From: Cohaesibacter marisflavi
Lineage (GTDB): Bacteria; Pseudomonadota; Alphaproteobacteria; Rhizobiales; Cohaesibacteraceae
DNA length: 64,000 nucleotides
Assembly: GCF_900115225.1 (NCBI RefSeq)
Contig: NZ_FOVR01000012.1
Location: 62,001 to 126,000, forward strand
Direction of reading: 5' to 3'
Each line of letters opens with the position of its first letter. Position 1 is the stretch's first letter. Shown in pieces: positions 52,593 to 61,742 of this stretch. Below the pieces are notes generated by a model. That model saw only the letters and a list, made by a program, of their open reading frames with translations, searched no databases and had not been told where the DNA came from. The translations under genes and the position numbers were made by a program.

Positions 52593-53362
52593 ACCGTCTT
52601 GAAGGGAAAAAGGCGCTGATTACCGGTGCTGCGCGCGGAATAGGGCTCGCCTTTGCTAGAGCTTATGCAAGTGAAGGCGCAGAGGTGGTCATTGCCGATA
52701 TTGATAGCGCACGCGCTAGAAGCAGTGCGCATGCCATAGGTAGCAAGGCGCACGCAGTTGAAATGGACGTGGCAGACCAGCAAAGCATTGAGACTGCAGT
52801 AGACACCGCAGTCAAGACGTTGGGGCAGGTCGATATTCTAATCAACAATGCAGCCCTCTTTACCGCCGCACCTGTCACCGAGATCCGGCGCGAGGATTTT
52901 CAAAGGGTCTTTGATATCAATGTCGCTGGCACGCTTTTTACGATGCAGGCCGTTGCTCGCCACATGGTCGCGCAGGGCATCAAGGGCAAAATCATCAATA
53001 TGGCCAGTCAGGCAGGCCGAAGAGGCGAGCCTCTTGTGTCCGTCTACTGCGCATCGAAGGCAGCGGTGATCTCGCTCACCCAGTCTGCCGGGCTCAATCT
53101 CATCCAACACGGCATCAATGTGAATGCGATTTCACCCGGTGTGGTCGACGGCGAACACTGGGATGGTGTCGATAGTTTCTTTGCCGATCTCGAGCAGAAG
53201 GCACCCGGCCAGAAGAAAAAGGAGGTCGATGCGGCGGTTCCCTATGGGCGCATGGGGCGTGCAGACGATCTGGTCGGTATGGCCATTTTTCTCGCGAGTG
53301 ATGAAGCAAATTACATTCTCGGACAAACCTATAATGTGGATGGTGGACAATGGTTGAGCTGA
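52589..53362 (+). CDS. smoS: Sorbitol (L-iditol/galactitol) dehydrogenase, SDR family
   Basis: 257-residue short-chain dehydrogenase closely resembling SmoS of Rhodobacter sphaeroides. It has the NAD motif TGAARGIG, catalytic Ser in MASQAG and YCASK, and the characteristic block [22 protein letters not shown]. It oxidises sorbitol to fructose and galactitol or iditol to the matching ketoses. It overlaps smoK by 4 bases and mtlK by 13 bases. Confidence 0.93.
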   Translation: MNRLEGKKALITGAARGIGLAFARAYASEGAEVVIADIDSARARSSAHAIGSKAHAVEMDVADQQSIETAVDTAVKTLGQVDILINNAALFTAAPVTEIRREDFQRVFDINVAGTLFTMQAVARHMVAQGIKGKIINMASQAGRRGEPLVSVYCASKAAVISLTQSAGLNLIQHGINVNAISPGVVDGEHWDGVDSFFADLEQKAPGQKKKEVDAAVPYGRMGRADDLVGMAIFLASDEANYILGQTYNVDGGQWLS

Positions 53363-54828
53363 TCCCGCTTAGAAATGACACTCTTGGAGATATACCTTCG
53401 TGCGTTAAAACTCCGACCTATGATCGTTCAACCCTTTCTGCCGGAATAGTCCATATCGGTCTTGGCAATTTTCATCGGGCGCATCAGGCATGGTATCTGC
53501 ATCGCTTGATGGAGATGGGGCTGGCCAAGGACTGGGCGATTGTCGGCGCTGGCGTGCGCGATCATGACAGGGCGCAAAGAGAGCGGTTGGTGGCACAGGA
53601 TTTTCTGACCACGCTCATCAGATTGGACCCCAAGGAGAAGTCCGCCGAAGTCACCGGGTCGATGATTGACTATGTGCCTGTCGAAAAGGGCAATCGCCCG
53701 CTTATCGAGCGCATGTCCCAACCTGATATCAGGATTGTCGCTCTGACTGTCACAGAAGGGGGATATTATCTCGATCCGGCGACAGGACAGTTTGACGCCA
53801 CACATCCTGATATGGAGCATGATGCTGCCAACCCAGATAGCCCGCGAACCGCTTTTGGGGCCATGATTGCAGCGCTCAAGCAGAGAAGGGAGGCGGGAAC
53901 CGGCCCCTTTACCGGCTTGTGCTGTGACAATCTGCAAGGCAATGGAGGCATATTGAAGCGCACCCTTGTTTCGCTCGCCAAATTGTCAGATGCGGATCTT
54001 GCCGACTGGATCGAGACGCATTGCACATTTCCCAATTCGATGGTCGATTGCATCGTTCCAGCCACTGGGGCCAAGGAATTGGCGTTGGTTCATTCTTTCG
54101 GCATCGATGATGCAGTGCCTGTAACCCACGAAAGCTTCAGGCAATGGGTTATCGAAGATAACTTCTGCAAAGGTCGCCCAGATTGGGATAGGGCCGGAGC
54201 TACCTTTGCACCGTCGGTCCATGACTATGAGACCATGAAATTGCGCATCCTTAATGGAGGCCACCAGATAATCTCCATGTCAGGTGATCTGCTCGGTATC
54301 AAGACCATTTCTGGCTGCATGGACCATGAAGCTATTCGGGCATTTTTGCTGAATACGATGAAGCGTGAGGTGTTGCCAAATGTAAAGCCCGTGCCGGACA
54401 TGACGCCATCTTCATACCTCGAGCTTATTGAAGCCCGTTTTTCAAATCCCGAAATTGTTGATACGACGCGCCGTGTTGCCTTTGACGGCTCCAGTCGTCA
54501 ACCGGGCTTCATCATTCCGTCCATTCGTGATGCGCTGGCAAATGGCCAGCCGATAGACGGATTGGCGCTGATGAGCGCTTTGTGGATGCGCTATTGTTAT
54601 GGCAAACGAGAAGACGGCTCTGTGATTGAACCGAATGATCCCAACTGGGCTGCACTGAACAAGGTGGCAGAAGCATCGGTTGATGACCCGACAAACTGGC
54701 TGAACCAGCGACAGTATTACGGGGATATCGCCCAGAATGATCTTTTCCGGGAGGCATTCATCCGGTGGGCAATATGTCTCGCTGAAGATGGTGTAGATAG
54801 CGTCTTGCAGACATATTTGCATCGATGA
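53350..54828 (+). CDS. mtlK: Mannitol 2-dehydrogenase
   Basis: 492-residue long-chain polyol dehydrogenase. The nucleotide motif IVHIGLGNFHRAHQAWYL is near the N-terminus. The catalytic Lys-x4-Asn-x2-His pattern is present in MKLRILNGGHQIIS, as in Pseudomonas mannitol 2-dehydrogenase. It oxidises mannitol (and arabitol or sorbitol) to fructose or the matching ketose with NAD. Last gene of the operon, followed by the terminator at 54842. No fructokinase or xylB is found beside it, so fructose phosphorylation must come from elsewhere. Confidence 0.94.
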   Translation: MVELIPLRNDTLGDIPSCVKTPTYDRSTLSAGIVHIGLGNFHRAHQAWYLHRLMEMGLAKDWAIVGAGVRDHDRAQRERLVAQDFLTTLIRLDPKEKSAEVTGSMIDYVPVEKGNRPLIERMSQPDIRIVALTVTEGGYYLDPATGQFDATHPDMEHDAANPDSPRTAFGAMIAALKQRREAGTGPFTGLCCDNLQGNGGILKRTLVSLAKLSDADLADWIETHCTFPNSMVDCIVPATGAKELALVHSFGIDDAVPVTHESFRQWVIEDNFCKGRPDWDRAGATFAPSVHDYETMKLRILNGGHQIISMSGDLLGIKTISGCMDHEAIRAFLLNTMKREVLPNVKPVPDMTPSSYLELIEARFSNPEIVDTTRRVAFDGSSRQPGFIIPSIRDALANGQPIDGLALMSALWMRYCYGKREDGSVIEPNDPNWAALNKVAEASVDDPTNWLNQRQYYGDIAQNDLFREAFIRWAICLAEDGVDSVLQTYLHR

Positions 54829-54841
54829 CCACTATCTTGGG

Positions 54842-54880
54842 GCCCTGCCTTAGCTTTCGTGGCTATTGCAGGGCTTTCTT
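54842..54880 (+). terminator. Terminator after mtlK
   Basis: GCCCTGC (54842-54848) pairs with GCAGGGC (54868-54874), with an inner TAGC/GCTA helix, followed by TTTCTT. It ends the polyol operon. Confidence 0.8.
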
Positions 54881-54963
54881 GTATTAGGCGCTCGCGTAGA
54901 CGTGCCAATCACAGCAAAAAAACTCGCAGTTTTCAGCCTTCTTGCATGTTTCAACGTTAGGGC

Positions 54964-55599
54964 TCATGACTTGAGCATGGCATATAGAGACTTTCTCATT
55001 TTGTCGGACATGTCTGATGCCTCGCGATAATTACCATTTTGGGCATACATCCATGATCCTCCAACGGAGAGAACAATGGGAATTGATGCATAGCCTGGAA
55101 GGCGCTCATAGCTTATGCCACCAGAAGGCATGACCATGATATCCGGGAAAATGTGCCCGAAGTCCTTGAGGGTTTTGGCACCGCCCATGGCTTCGGACGG
55201 ATAAAATTTGAGAAGATGGAAGCCATCAAGTCGTGCTTGAATGATTTCGGATGGCGTTACGATGCCAGGCACATGCACAACGGAACGCCCCTTCGCCCGT
55301 TTCTCGACATCAAAGCACCGCCCCGGAGCAATGGTAAAATCAGCCCCCAACGCCTCAGCCTGATCATAGCGTTCCACATCCATCACACTCCCAGCCCCGA
55401 TGACAATATCCGGATAGGCCTTGCGGCATTCTTCTAAGGCTTTGGGGGCGATCTCTGAGCGCAGGGTAATTTCGATGGCGATAGCGCCACCAGCAACGAG
55501 CGCATCGGTTGCGTCAAGGCAAGCCTTTACGGACGCAGGATTTATAACGGGAATGACCGGGCCGGCCTTCAGTTTGGAAATCAGGGTTTGCTCATCCAT
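54964..55599 (-). CDS. eda: KDPG/KHG-type aldolase
   Basis: 211-residue class I aldolase of the Eda family. Schiff-base Lys131 lies in LLKFYPSEAMGG, with Glu43 and Arg47 in IEITLRS, each exactly two positions below E. coli Eda (45, 49, 133). It splits 2-keto-3-deoxy-6-phospho-sugar acids to pyruvate and glyceraldehyde-3-phosphate, though the substrate could be a KDPG relative such as KDPGal or a sulfo-analogue. Start ATG 55599 follows GGAGGAAACC; a longer frame to 55698 lies inside the kinase gene. Last gene of the minus-strand operon, overlapping the kinase by 8 bases. Confidence 0.9.
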   Translation of the reverse strand: MDEQTLISKLKAGPVIPVINPASVKACLDATDALVAGGAIAIEITLRSEIAPKALEECRKAYPDIVIGAGSVMDVERYDQAEALGADFTIAPGRCFDVEKRAKGRSVVHVPGIVTPSEIIQARLDGFHLLKFYPSEAMGGAKTLKDFGHIFPDIMVMPSGGISYERLPGYASIPIVLSVGGSWMYAQNGNYREASDMSDKMRKSLYAMLKS

Positions 55600-56521
55600 G
55601 ATAGGTTTCCTCCATGAGCTTGATGGTTTCTGCGCGTCCGGGCGCACCAAGACGTCCTCCGAACACGGTGCATTTGAGTGCCGCAGCAGAACTGGCAAAG
55701 CGGATGGCGTCTTCCATTGGTTGGCCTTCGCATAGAGCTTGCGCTATGGCGCCGTGAAATATGTCTCCAGCGGCTAATGTATCAACGACTTCGACTTTGG
55801 GGCCAGCGACATGCCGTACGGGGCCTCCTTGAGCCGGGCACCAATAGGTGCCGTCGCCACCTGCTGTTACACAGACAACAACGCCGTATCGGTCATTGAG
55901 CGCGGTAACGGCATTTTCGGGAGAACTTTTCCTGTCGCATAGAAGGGAGGCGCCAGGCTCTGATGCAATCAAATGGGTGGCCCGCTTTGCCAGATCAAGG
56001 AGTACATCACGTGGGGCGACGTCTGCATCAAGAATGGCCATTGCTCCGGCGTCCCTGGCTGCATCCAAGGCAAGCGCAGCGGCACCAGGCCAGCGCACAT
56101 CGCACATCACCGCCTTAAACTGTGAGAAGTCATTGGTTGGTAGCCCCTCAGGGGAGGATTGTGTCACCGGGTCATAATCGACGACGATCCAGCGCTCTCC
56201 GGTTTCGTCAACGATAATTATTGCTCGAGCGCTCTTACCTCCAATAACGGTGCGGACAAGACCGCAATCGACGCCTTCGGACTGCAAATCCTTTATCAAT
56301 TCCTTTCCTGAGGCATCGTCACCGACGCTGGCCCAAAGCGTTGCCTTGCCGCCAATGCGAGCGGCAGCCGTTGCTGCGCTTGAAGCCATACCGGCAGCGT
56401 TGCGAGTCGCCCGCTCGGCTATAAACTTGCCGGACCCACTGGAAAATCCACTCACTCGAAAAATACTGTCCTCGGTGAGGGCGCCAACAAAAAGAATGGG
56501 CTTCTGAGAATCTGACGTCAT
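55592..56521 (-). CDS. PfkB-family sugar kinase (2-keto-3-deoxy-sugar-acid kinase candidate)
   Basis: 309-residue ribokinase-fold kinase. The C-terminal signature VVDTLAAGDIFHGAIAQAL holds the catalytic Asp and anion hole. The N-terminal part has GKFIAERATRNAAGMASSAATAAARIGG, and later blocks (CDVRWPGAA, SSAAALKCTVFGGRLGAP) recall the YihV sulfofructose-kinase group more than classic KdgK. Position between the dehydratase and the KDPG-type aldolase argues for phosphorylating a 2-keto-3-deoxy sugar acid at C6. It overlaps the aldolase gene by 8 bases. Substrate uncertain. Confidence 0.85.
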   Translation of the reverse strand: MTSDSQKPILFVGALTEDSIFRVSGFSSGSGKFIAERATRNAAGMASSAATAAARIGGKATLWASVGDDASGKELIKDLQSEGVDCGLVRTVIGGKSARAIIIVDETGERWIVVDYDPVTQSSPEGLPTNDFSQFKAVMCDVRWPGAAALALDAARDAGAMAILDADVAPRDVLLDLAKRATHLIASEPGASLLCDRKSSPENAVTALNDRYGVVVCVTAGGDGTYWCPAQGGPVRHVAGPKVEVVDTLAAGDIFHGAIAQALCEGQPMEDAIRFASSAAALKCTVFGGRLGAPGRAETIKLMEETYHG

Positions 56522-56642
56522 GAATTGCTCCGGCGATAAAAATCAACTTAGCAAGAGGAATACGAGCAGAGGATTGCTCCGAGTTGGGGGAAAGGATTAC
56601 CGGAGGACTGTTGTCGTATCTCCGGCAATCATCTTGTGTGGC

Positions 56643-58442
56643 TTAGTGACTGTGACGCGGAACTTTGGTGTTTCCGATGTCCCGATACTTATCTGCGCCT
56701 TCCAGAACCATACCTTCTGAGAATGGACGGACATGCTTGCGGAACAGTTCTTGCCACGGTGTCTGGCTCTCAGGCACGTTTGGTCCACCACTGGCAAGCA
56801 AGTCGGCGCGTCGCTTGGCAATTTCCTCGTCTGAAACCTTAAGCATTACGGCGCGTTTATTCAGGTCAACACGCACGAAATCTCCGTCCTTGATGATCGC
56901 AAGGTTGCCACCTGCTGCGGCTTCTGGCGATACGTTGAGGATCGATGCCGAGCCGGAGGTGCCTGACTGTCTGCCATCCCCTATGCATGGCATAGCGTGA
57001 ATATCCTGCTTGATCAGATAAGACGGCGGACGCATGTTGACGACTTCCGCACCTCCCGGATAGCCGATTGGTCCGGCACCCCGCATGATCAGAATGCTGT
57101 GTGCCGTTATCCCGAGATCAGGATCGTCAATGCGATTGTGGAAGTCCTCGGGGCCATCAAAGACAAAGGCTGGCCCTTCAAAAGCATTGGGGTCGTCCGG
57201 ATTGGATAGATATCGGCTACGGAATTCGTCATCAATGACTGACGTTTTCATGATTGCAGTATCGAAAAGATTTCCACTTAGATTAAGGAACCCAGCCTGC
57301 GCTGCCAGTGGCTTGCTAATTGAACGAATGACTTCCTGCTCTTCTATTTCGGCTTCCTGATAGAGTTCGCCAAACTTTTTGCCAGTAACAGTGAGTGCTT
57401 CTGGATGAGGAATGAGGCCGGCACGGAGCAGCTCGCCTATAACCGCAGGCAGGCCACCTGCACGGTAGAAATCCTCACTGAGATACTCTCCCGCAGGCTG
57501 TACATTGGTCAACAGCGGAACTTCATAACCAATTGCATCCCAGTCCTCGTTGGAGAGCTCAACACCCAAATGCCGAGCAATGGCATTGAGGTGAATAGGC
57601 GCATTGGTTGACCCACCGATCGCCGAGCAGATCACAATGGCATTTTCAAACGCATCGCGGGTCATGACATCGGCAGGTTTGAGGTCTTCAAACACCATGT
57701 CTACGATGCGTTCTCCCACGTCATAAGAAATCTGCGACCGTTCCCGGTAAGGGGCTGGAATGGAGGCAGAACCGGGCAGCTGCATGCCAAGGGCTTCTGC
57801 CAGACTGTTCATGGTCGAAGCTGTCCCCATCGTGTTGCAATAGCCCACAGACGGAGCTGAGGACGCAGCCATCTGAAGAAACTGCTTGGCGTCAATGGCT
57901 CCCGCTGCGAACTGTTGACGGGCTTCCCAGATAATCGAGCCCGAACCGGAACGCTCGCCCTTATACCAGCCGTTGAGCATTGGGCCGACGGAAAGAGCAA
58001 TAGCCGGAATGTTAACGGTTGCCGCAGCCATAAGCAGGGCAGGAGTGGTCTTGTCACAGCCGATATTCAACACGACCGCGTCAATCGGATAGCCATGCAG
58101 GGCTTCCACAAGGCCGAGATAGGCCAAGTTACGATCAAGCATGGCCGTCGGACGTTTGCCCGTCTCCTGAATAGGATGAACCGGAATTTCCATCGGGATG
58201 CCGCCAGCGGTGAGAATGCCATCGCGGACCCGCTTCGTTAGTTCAAGATGATGCCGGTTGCAGGGTGACAGGTCTGACCCAGTCTGGGCGATGCCGATAA
58301 TCGGTTTGCCAGATTGCAGTTCCTCAAGCGTCATTCCATAATTGAGATAGCGTTCGATATAGATGGCCGTCATTTCAGGGTTGGAGAGGTCGTTGAACCA
58401 GAGCTCCGAACGGAGAGGGCGGCGTTTCTTTTCATTGGACAT
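56643..58442 (-). CDS. IlvD/Edd-family sugar-acid dehydratase, XylD-like
   Basis: 599-residue iron-sulfur dehydratase. It matches Caulobacter D-xylonate dehydratase XylD throughout: [58 protein letters not shown] and [20 protein letters not shown] (cluster cysteines), [14 protein letters not shown], and the end KVPRHSH. It removes water from a sugar acid to give a 2-keto-3-deoxy acid. XylD-type enzymes accept xylonate and gluconate; the kinase and KDPG-type aldolase downstream favour a six-carbon substrate. ATG 58442 follows AAGGA; the longer frame to 58562 would overlap the transporter gene. Confidence 0.9.
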   Translation of the reverse strand: MSNEKKRRPLRSELWFNDLSNPEMTAIYIERYLNYGMTLEELQSGKPIIGIAQTGSDLSPCNRHHLELTKRVRDGILTAGGIPMEIPVHPIQETGKRPTAMLDRNLAYLGLVEALHGYPIDAVVLNIGCDKTTPALLMAAATVNIPAIALSVGPMLNGWYKGERSGSGSIIWEARQQFAAGAIDAKQFLQMAASSAPSVGYCNTMGTASTMNSLAEALGMQLPGSASIPAPYRERSQISYDVGERIVDMVFEDLKPADVMTRDAFENAIVICSAIGGSTNAPIHLNAIARHLGVELSNEDWDAIGYEVPLLTNVQPAGEYLSEDFYRAGGLPAVIGELLRAGLIPHPEALTVTGKKFGELYQEAEIEEQEVIRSISKPLAAQAGFLNLSGNLFDTAIMKTSVIDDEFRSRYLSNPDDPNAFEGPAFVFDGPEDFHNRIDDPDLGITAHSILIMRGAGPIGYPGGAEVVNMRPPSYLIKQDIHAMPCIGDGRQSGTSGSASILNVSPEAAAGGNLAIIKDGDFVRVDLNKRAVMLKVSDEEIAKRRADLLASGGPNVPESQTPWQELFRKHVRPFSEGMVLEGADKYRDIGNTKVPRHSH

Positions 58443-58470
58443 AACGAATTCCTTTTGGCTATTCATCTGC

Positions 58471-59791
58471 CTAGCGGCCTGTGATGCCCGGGAAGATGAG
58501 CAAGGTGGCGACTGCCAAGATCTGGAGACAGATGAACGGCAAGAGCGATTTGAAGATTTCACCCAAAGAGATATCCGGTGGTGTAACCGACTTTAGATAG
58601 AAGGCAGCCGGACCGAATGGTGGGGATAGGAAGCTGACTTGCATATTCATGGCAAAGACCACACCGAACCAGACTGGGTCGTAGCCGAGGTCTTTGACGA
58701 TTGGGACAAAGATGGGCATGCAGAGCAGCGCAATACCGACCCAGTCAAGGAACATGCCAAGCAGGAACAGAATGCCCATCATGAACAGGATAATCACAAT
58801 CGGTTCGTTCGATACGCCCTGAATAAGAGCCGAGACAAACCGAGTACCTCCCATAAGATTGAACACTCCCACTAGGGCAGATGCACCAATACCGATCCAT
58901 ACGATCATGCCCACGGTTGCAAGCGTTTGCCGGATGGCACCAAGCAGCAGGGTCTTGTTAAATTCACCCCGAATGACGGTCGAGAGAAGTACGCCTACCA
59001 CGCCTACTGCGGAAGCTTCTGTTACAGAGGCAATACCGCCATAAATGGACCCCAAAACGAAGATCACTACCATGACGGGAAGGAACAGAGCCTTGAGCAG
59101 GCGCAGCTTTTCGGTGCGTGTCATGTCCTCTGGCTCGGCGATGGGTGCGAGAGCTGGATTGGTATAGGCACGAAAGAGAATGTAGGCCGCATAGAAACTG
59201 GCCAGCATGAAGCCGGGAAGGAAGGATGCTGTAAACAGATCGCCGATGGAGACGTTGGCAGTCAAGCCATAGATGATCAGAACGATGGAGGGAGGCACCA
59301 TAGTACCCAACGCGCCACCAGCACAACAAACACCAATGGCAAGCTTGCGGTCGTAACCAAGACGCAGCATTTGCGGCAAGGCAAGCATCCCCAGAAGGAT
59401 GACCTCGCCGCCGACGATACCAGACATGGCAGCCAAGATGACGGCAACCAGCAAGGTCTGCAACGCGACACCGCCACGAATACGACCCGCGAGCAGTTTC
59501 ATGGCATCAAACAAGTCCCTCGCTATGCCTGATCGGTCTAATATGGCAGCCATTAGCACAAACATAGGCACCGAAACAAAGACGAAGGAATTGACGAAAC
59601 TGAAAATGCGGCTTGAAATCAGTGGCAGGACCATGGGGCCCCATCCAGCCAAGCGCGAATATAAGAGCAACCAGCAAGGTAACAAAAGCCAGCGGCATAC
59701 CGGTTAAGAGTAGGCCTACAAGCGTGACGAACATGGCGAGTGTGGCACCTTCAATGCCCAACGCCTTGATATTCATGAGGAAGTCCATCAT
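58471..59791 (-). pseudogene. TRAP large permease (DctM), split by a +1 frameshift
   Basis: Two frames together make one DctM. The N-terminal part, from ATG 59791 (overlapping the dctQ stop by 4 bases), reads MMDFLMNIKALGIEGATLAM through LIFALGWMGP. The frame then shifts, and PMVLPLISSRIFSFVNSFVFVSVPMFVLMAAILDRSG through to ITGR (stop at 58471) continues without loss. Removing one base from the run GGGGCCCC at 59635-59642 joins them exactly as in homologues. Either the gene is newly inactivated, the base is a sequencing or assembly error, or the shift is tolerated in translation. All other DctM motifs ([47 protein letters not shown]) are intact. Partners: dctP and dctQ upstream. Confidence 0.88.
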
Positions 59792-60363
59792 TTAGCTCCC
59801 GCTTTGAAGGCAAACTTGAGTGTGTAGATGAAAAACTGGATCGTCAGGGCAATCATGATGACGAATAGGAACACCTTCAGTGTGCCGGGGAAGGGCGGAT
59901 TCCATGCCGAGCCGCTCGTTTCTAGATGGAATTGTCCCTGCGGTGTCCATATCGCACGCTGGATGCTTGACCATGATGCAAAGGCGAAAAAACCGGTAGA
60001 CACCATGCATACAAACGAGATTACGGCATCAAGATAGCGGCGCGGTCCATCCGGTATCATGCTATAAACCAGCACGACCCGAATGTGTTTGTTATGGGCG
60101 GCAACATATAGGCCGCCGAAGATGAAGGCACATGCGTTGAGAAATACGACGGTTTCATGTGCCCATGTTGTCGGACTATTGAAGACATAGCGCATGACAA
60201 CTTCGACAAAGAGAATTCCTGCAGAGACCAGAATACCGACAGAGAAAACAATCCCCATTCGGTTTACGATCCTGCCGAACAAACCTGCCTCAGGGCATGC
60301 CTTCGGCGGTTTCTTGTGGTCAGCGATACTGGCCTCTTCGTTGGGTTTTTCTAATCCGGTCAT
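59788..60363 (-). CDS. TRAP transporter small permease (DctQ)
   Basis: 191-residue membrane protein with four hydrophobic segments and the DctQ block GILFVEVVMRYVFNSPTTWAHETVVFLNACAFIFGGLYVA. Start ATG 60363 has AGGTG upstream; the longer frame to 60429 runs through intercistronic hairpins. It ends overlapping the dctM start (ATGA). An extended loop before the last helix (QGQFHLETSGSAWNPPFPGTLK) is typical of the DctQ group that handles sugar acids and dicarboxylates. Confidence 0.9.
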   Translation of the reverse strand: MTGLEKPNEEASIADHKKPPKACPEAGLFGRIVNRMGIVFSVGILVSAGILFVEVVMRYVFNSPTTWAHETVVFLNACAFIFGGLYVAAHNKHIRVVLVYSMIPDGPRRYLDAVISFVCMVSTGFFAFASWSSIQRAIWTPQGQFHLETSGSAWNPPFPGTLKVFLFVIMIALTIQFFIYTLKFAFKAGAK

Positions 60364-60394
60364 TTGACACCTGTGGGTGGCCAAGGGGGAGAAT

Positions 60395-60439
60395 GGATCC
60401 AGTCTGGAACGACTGGATCCTCGCCTCATCGGGGAGGCG
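60395..60439 (-). other. Two hairpins between dctP and dctQ
   Basis: GGATCCAGTC-TGGAAC-GACTGGATCC (60395-60420, perfect 10-base stem) and CGCCTC/GAGGCG (60422-60439). Neither is followed by a T-run on the minus strand. They probably let the receptor message outlast that of the permeases. Confidence 0.65.
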
Positions 60440-60534
60440 TTTTAACATTCGGGATCAGCGCGTCAGGTTAGGCGCACATCGGGAAGGCATCTGGGCGACG
60501 CCTCTCCCAGCAGACGGCTCTTGCAGTCCGGTGC

Positions 60535-61560
60535 CTAGTCGGCTCCCATAAGTCCCTTTGATTCCAGATAGGCAATCAGAGTGTCATAGACCTTCTGAGA
60601 ATAGGGCGATGCCTTGGCTGCTTCCGCCCACTGCTTCTTGGCGATAGAACGGAACTTGGCACGTTCGGCTGCTGGCCAGTCGTGAATCACCACATCGGAA
60701 GCCGAATTGGCAACGGCCGCCTGATCGCGTTCATTCAGTTTCTGGATCTGATATTGTGCAAAGTCCTTGGTTGCTTTGGCGACCTGATCTTGCACCTCAG
60801 CCGGCATGGAATCCCACGTCGCCTTGTTGATGCTGACCTCGATCAACGGCAGGGAATGGAAGCCGGGGTAGACAGGGTGTTTGGCAATATCATGCAGACC
60901 TTGCGACTGGTTGGTCGAGAAGGTGTTGTAATCGGCGGCATCAATCACGCCTTTGTCGAGCGAGGTGAAGACTTCCGAGCCAGGCAAGTTAACCGGAGCG
61001 GCTCCTGCGGCTGCAAAAACCTTCTGCACCATGCCTTCTGGCGCACGAAGCTTAAGACCTTTCAGGTCATCGACACCGTCAAGCGGCACCTTGGACACAA
61101 AGGCTTCAAGCCCCGGTGTGGTCGGGCCTATAAAGTGAAGTCCATAAGGTTCAAGAATCTCATTCATGAGTTCTTTGCCACCGCCGTTATAGACGAAATC
61201 GAGCATCTGGTTCGGATCTGACCAGGCTCCGACTGGATTGGCAATAAGCCCGAGAGCAGGTTCCTTACCCGCGAAGTAAGAGGTGTCTGTAAAGTGACCG
61301 TCGATAATCCCCGCAGCCACAGCATCCTGCGTTTCACTATGAGCAACGATGGTTTCAACTGGCATCATTTCGATGGTGACCTTGCCGTCTGTCTGCTCTG
61401 CGACCATTTTGGCCCAGTCTTGCTGTAGTCCGAAATTGGGGTTGCCGGCCGGGTCTGATGACTGGAAGCGCAGGGCATAGTCTTGCGCAAAAGCACCAGA
61501 AGCCAATGCCAGAATAGAGACGGCGCCGAGGGCCAGCGCACGAACAGTAACAAGCTTCAT
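60535..61560 (-). CDS. TRAP solute-binding protein (DctP) of the sugar-acid operon
   Basis: 341-residue receptor. Signal peptide MKLVTVRALALGAVSILALASGAFA. Mature start QDYALRFQSSDPAGNPNFGLQQDWAKMVAEQTDGKV. The DctP core LKLRAPEGMVQKVFAAAGAAPVNLPGSEVFTSLDKGVIDAADYNT contains the substrate arginine. ATG 61560 is supported by GGGAGG; a longer frame to 61686 runs through the operator. First gene of the minus-strand operon dctP-dctQ-dctM-dehydratase-kinase-aldolase. By context it binds a sugar acid such as a hexonate. Confidence 0.92.
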   Translation of the reverse strand: MKLVTVRALALGAVSILALASGAFAQDYALRFQSSDPAGNPNFGLQQDWAKMVAEQTDGKVTIEMMPVETIVAHSETQDAVAAGIIDGHFTDTSYFAGKEPALGLIANPVGAWSDPNQMLDFVYNGGGKELMNEILEPYGLHFIGPTTPGLEAFVSKVPLDGVDDLKGLKLRAPEGMVQKVFAAAGAAPVNLPGSEVFTSLDKGVIDAADYNTFSTNQSQGLHDIAKHPVYPGFHSLPLIEVSINKATWDSMPAEVQDQVAKATKDFAQYQIQKLNERDQAAVANSASDVVIHDWPAAERAKFRSIAKKQWAEAAKASPYSQKVYDTLIAYLESKGLMGAD

Positions 61561-61669
61561 TGTGTGATTCCTCCCGTGAATCCGTAAATGGGCTTTCCCA
61601 TTCTGTGATGGGTAGGCAGGACTCTCCCTTCCTCCAAAGCGAATTGTCGTTGCCTCGCCATAAGTGATA

Positions 61670-61687
61670 AATGATTGCGCAATCATT
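61670..61687. promoter_or_regulatory. LacI/GntR-type operator between the sugar-acid operon and its regulator
   Basis: AATGATTGC/GCAATCATT, a perfect 18-base palindrome with the central GC typical of LacI-family sites. It lies 55 bases before the regulator start and 109 before the transporter start, so one bound dimer could control both directions. Confidence 0.85.
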
Positions 61688-61742
61688 CGTCAATCAACCA
61701 AATGTCTATAGACAGAAATACTCTATAAGTTATGATAAACTC

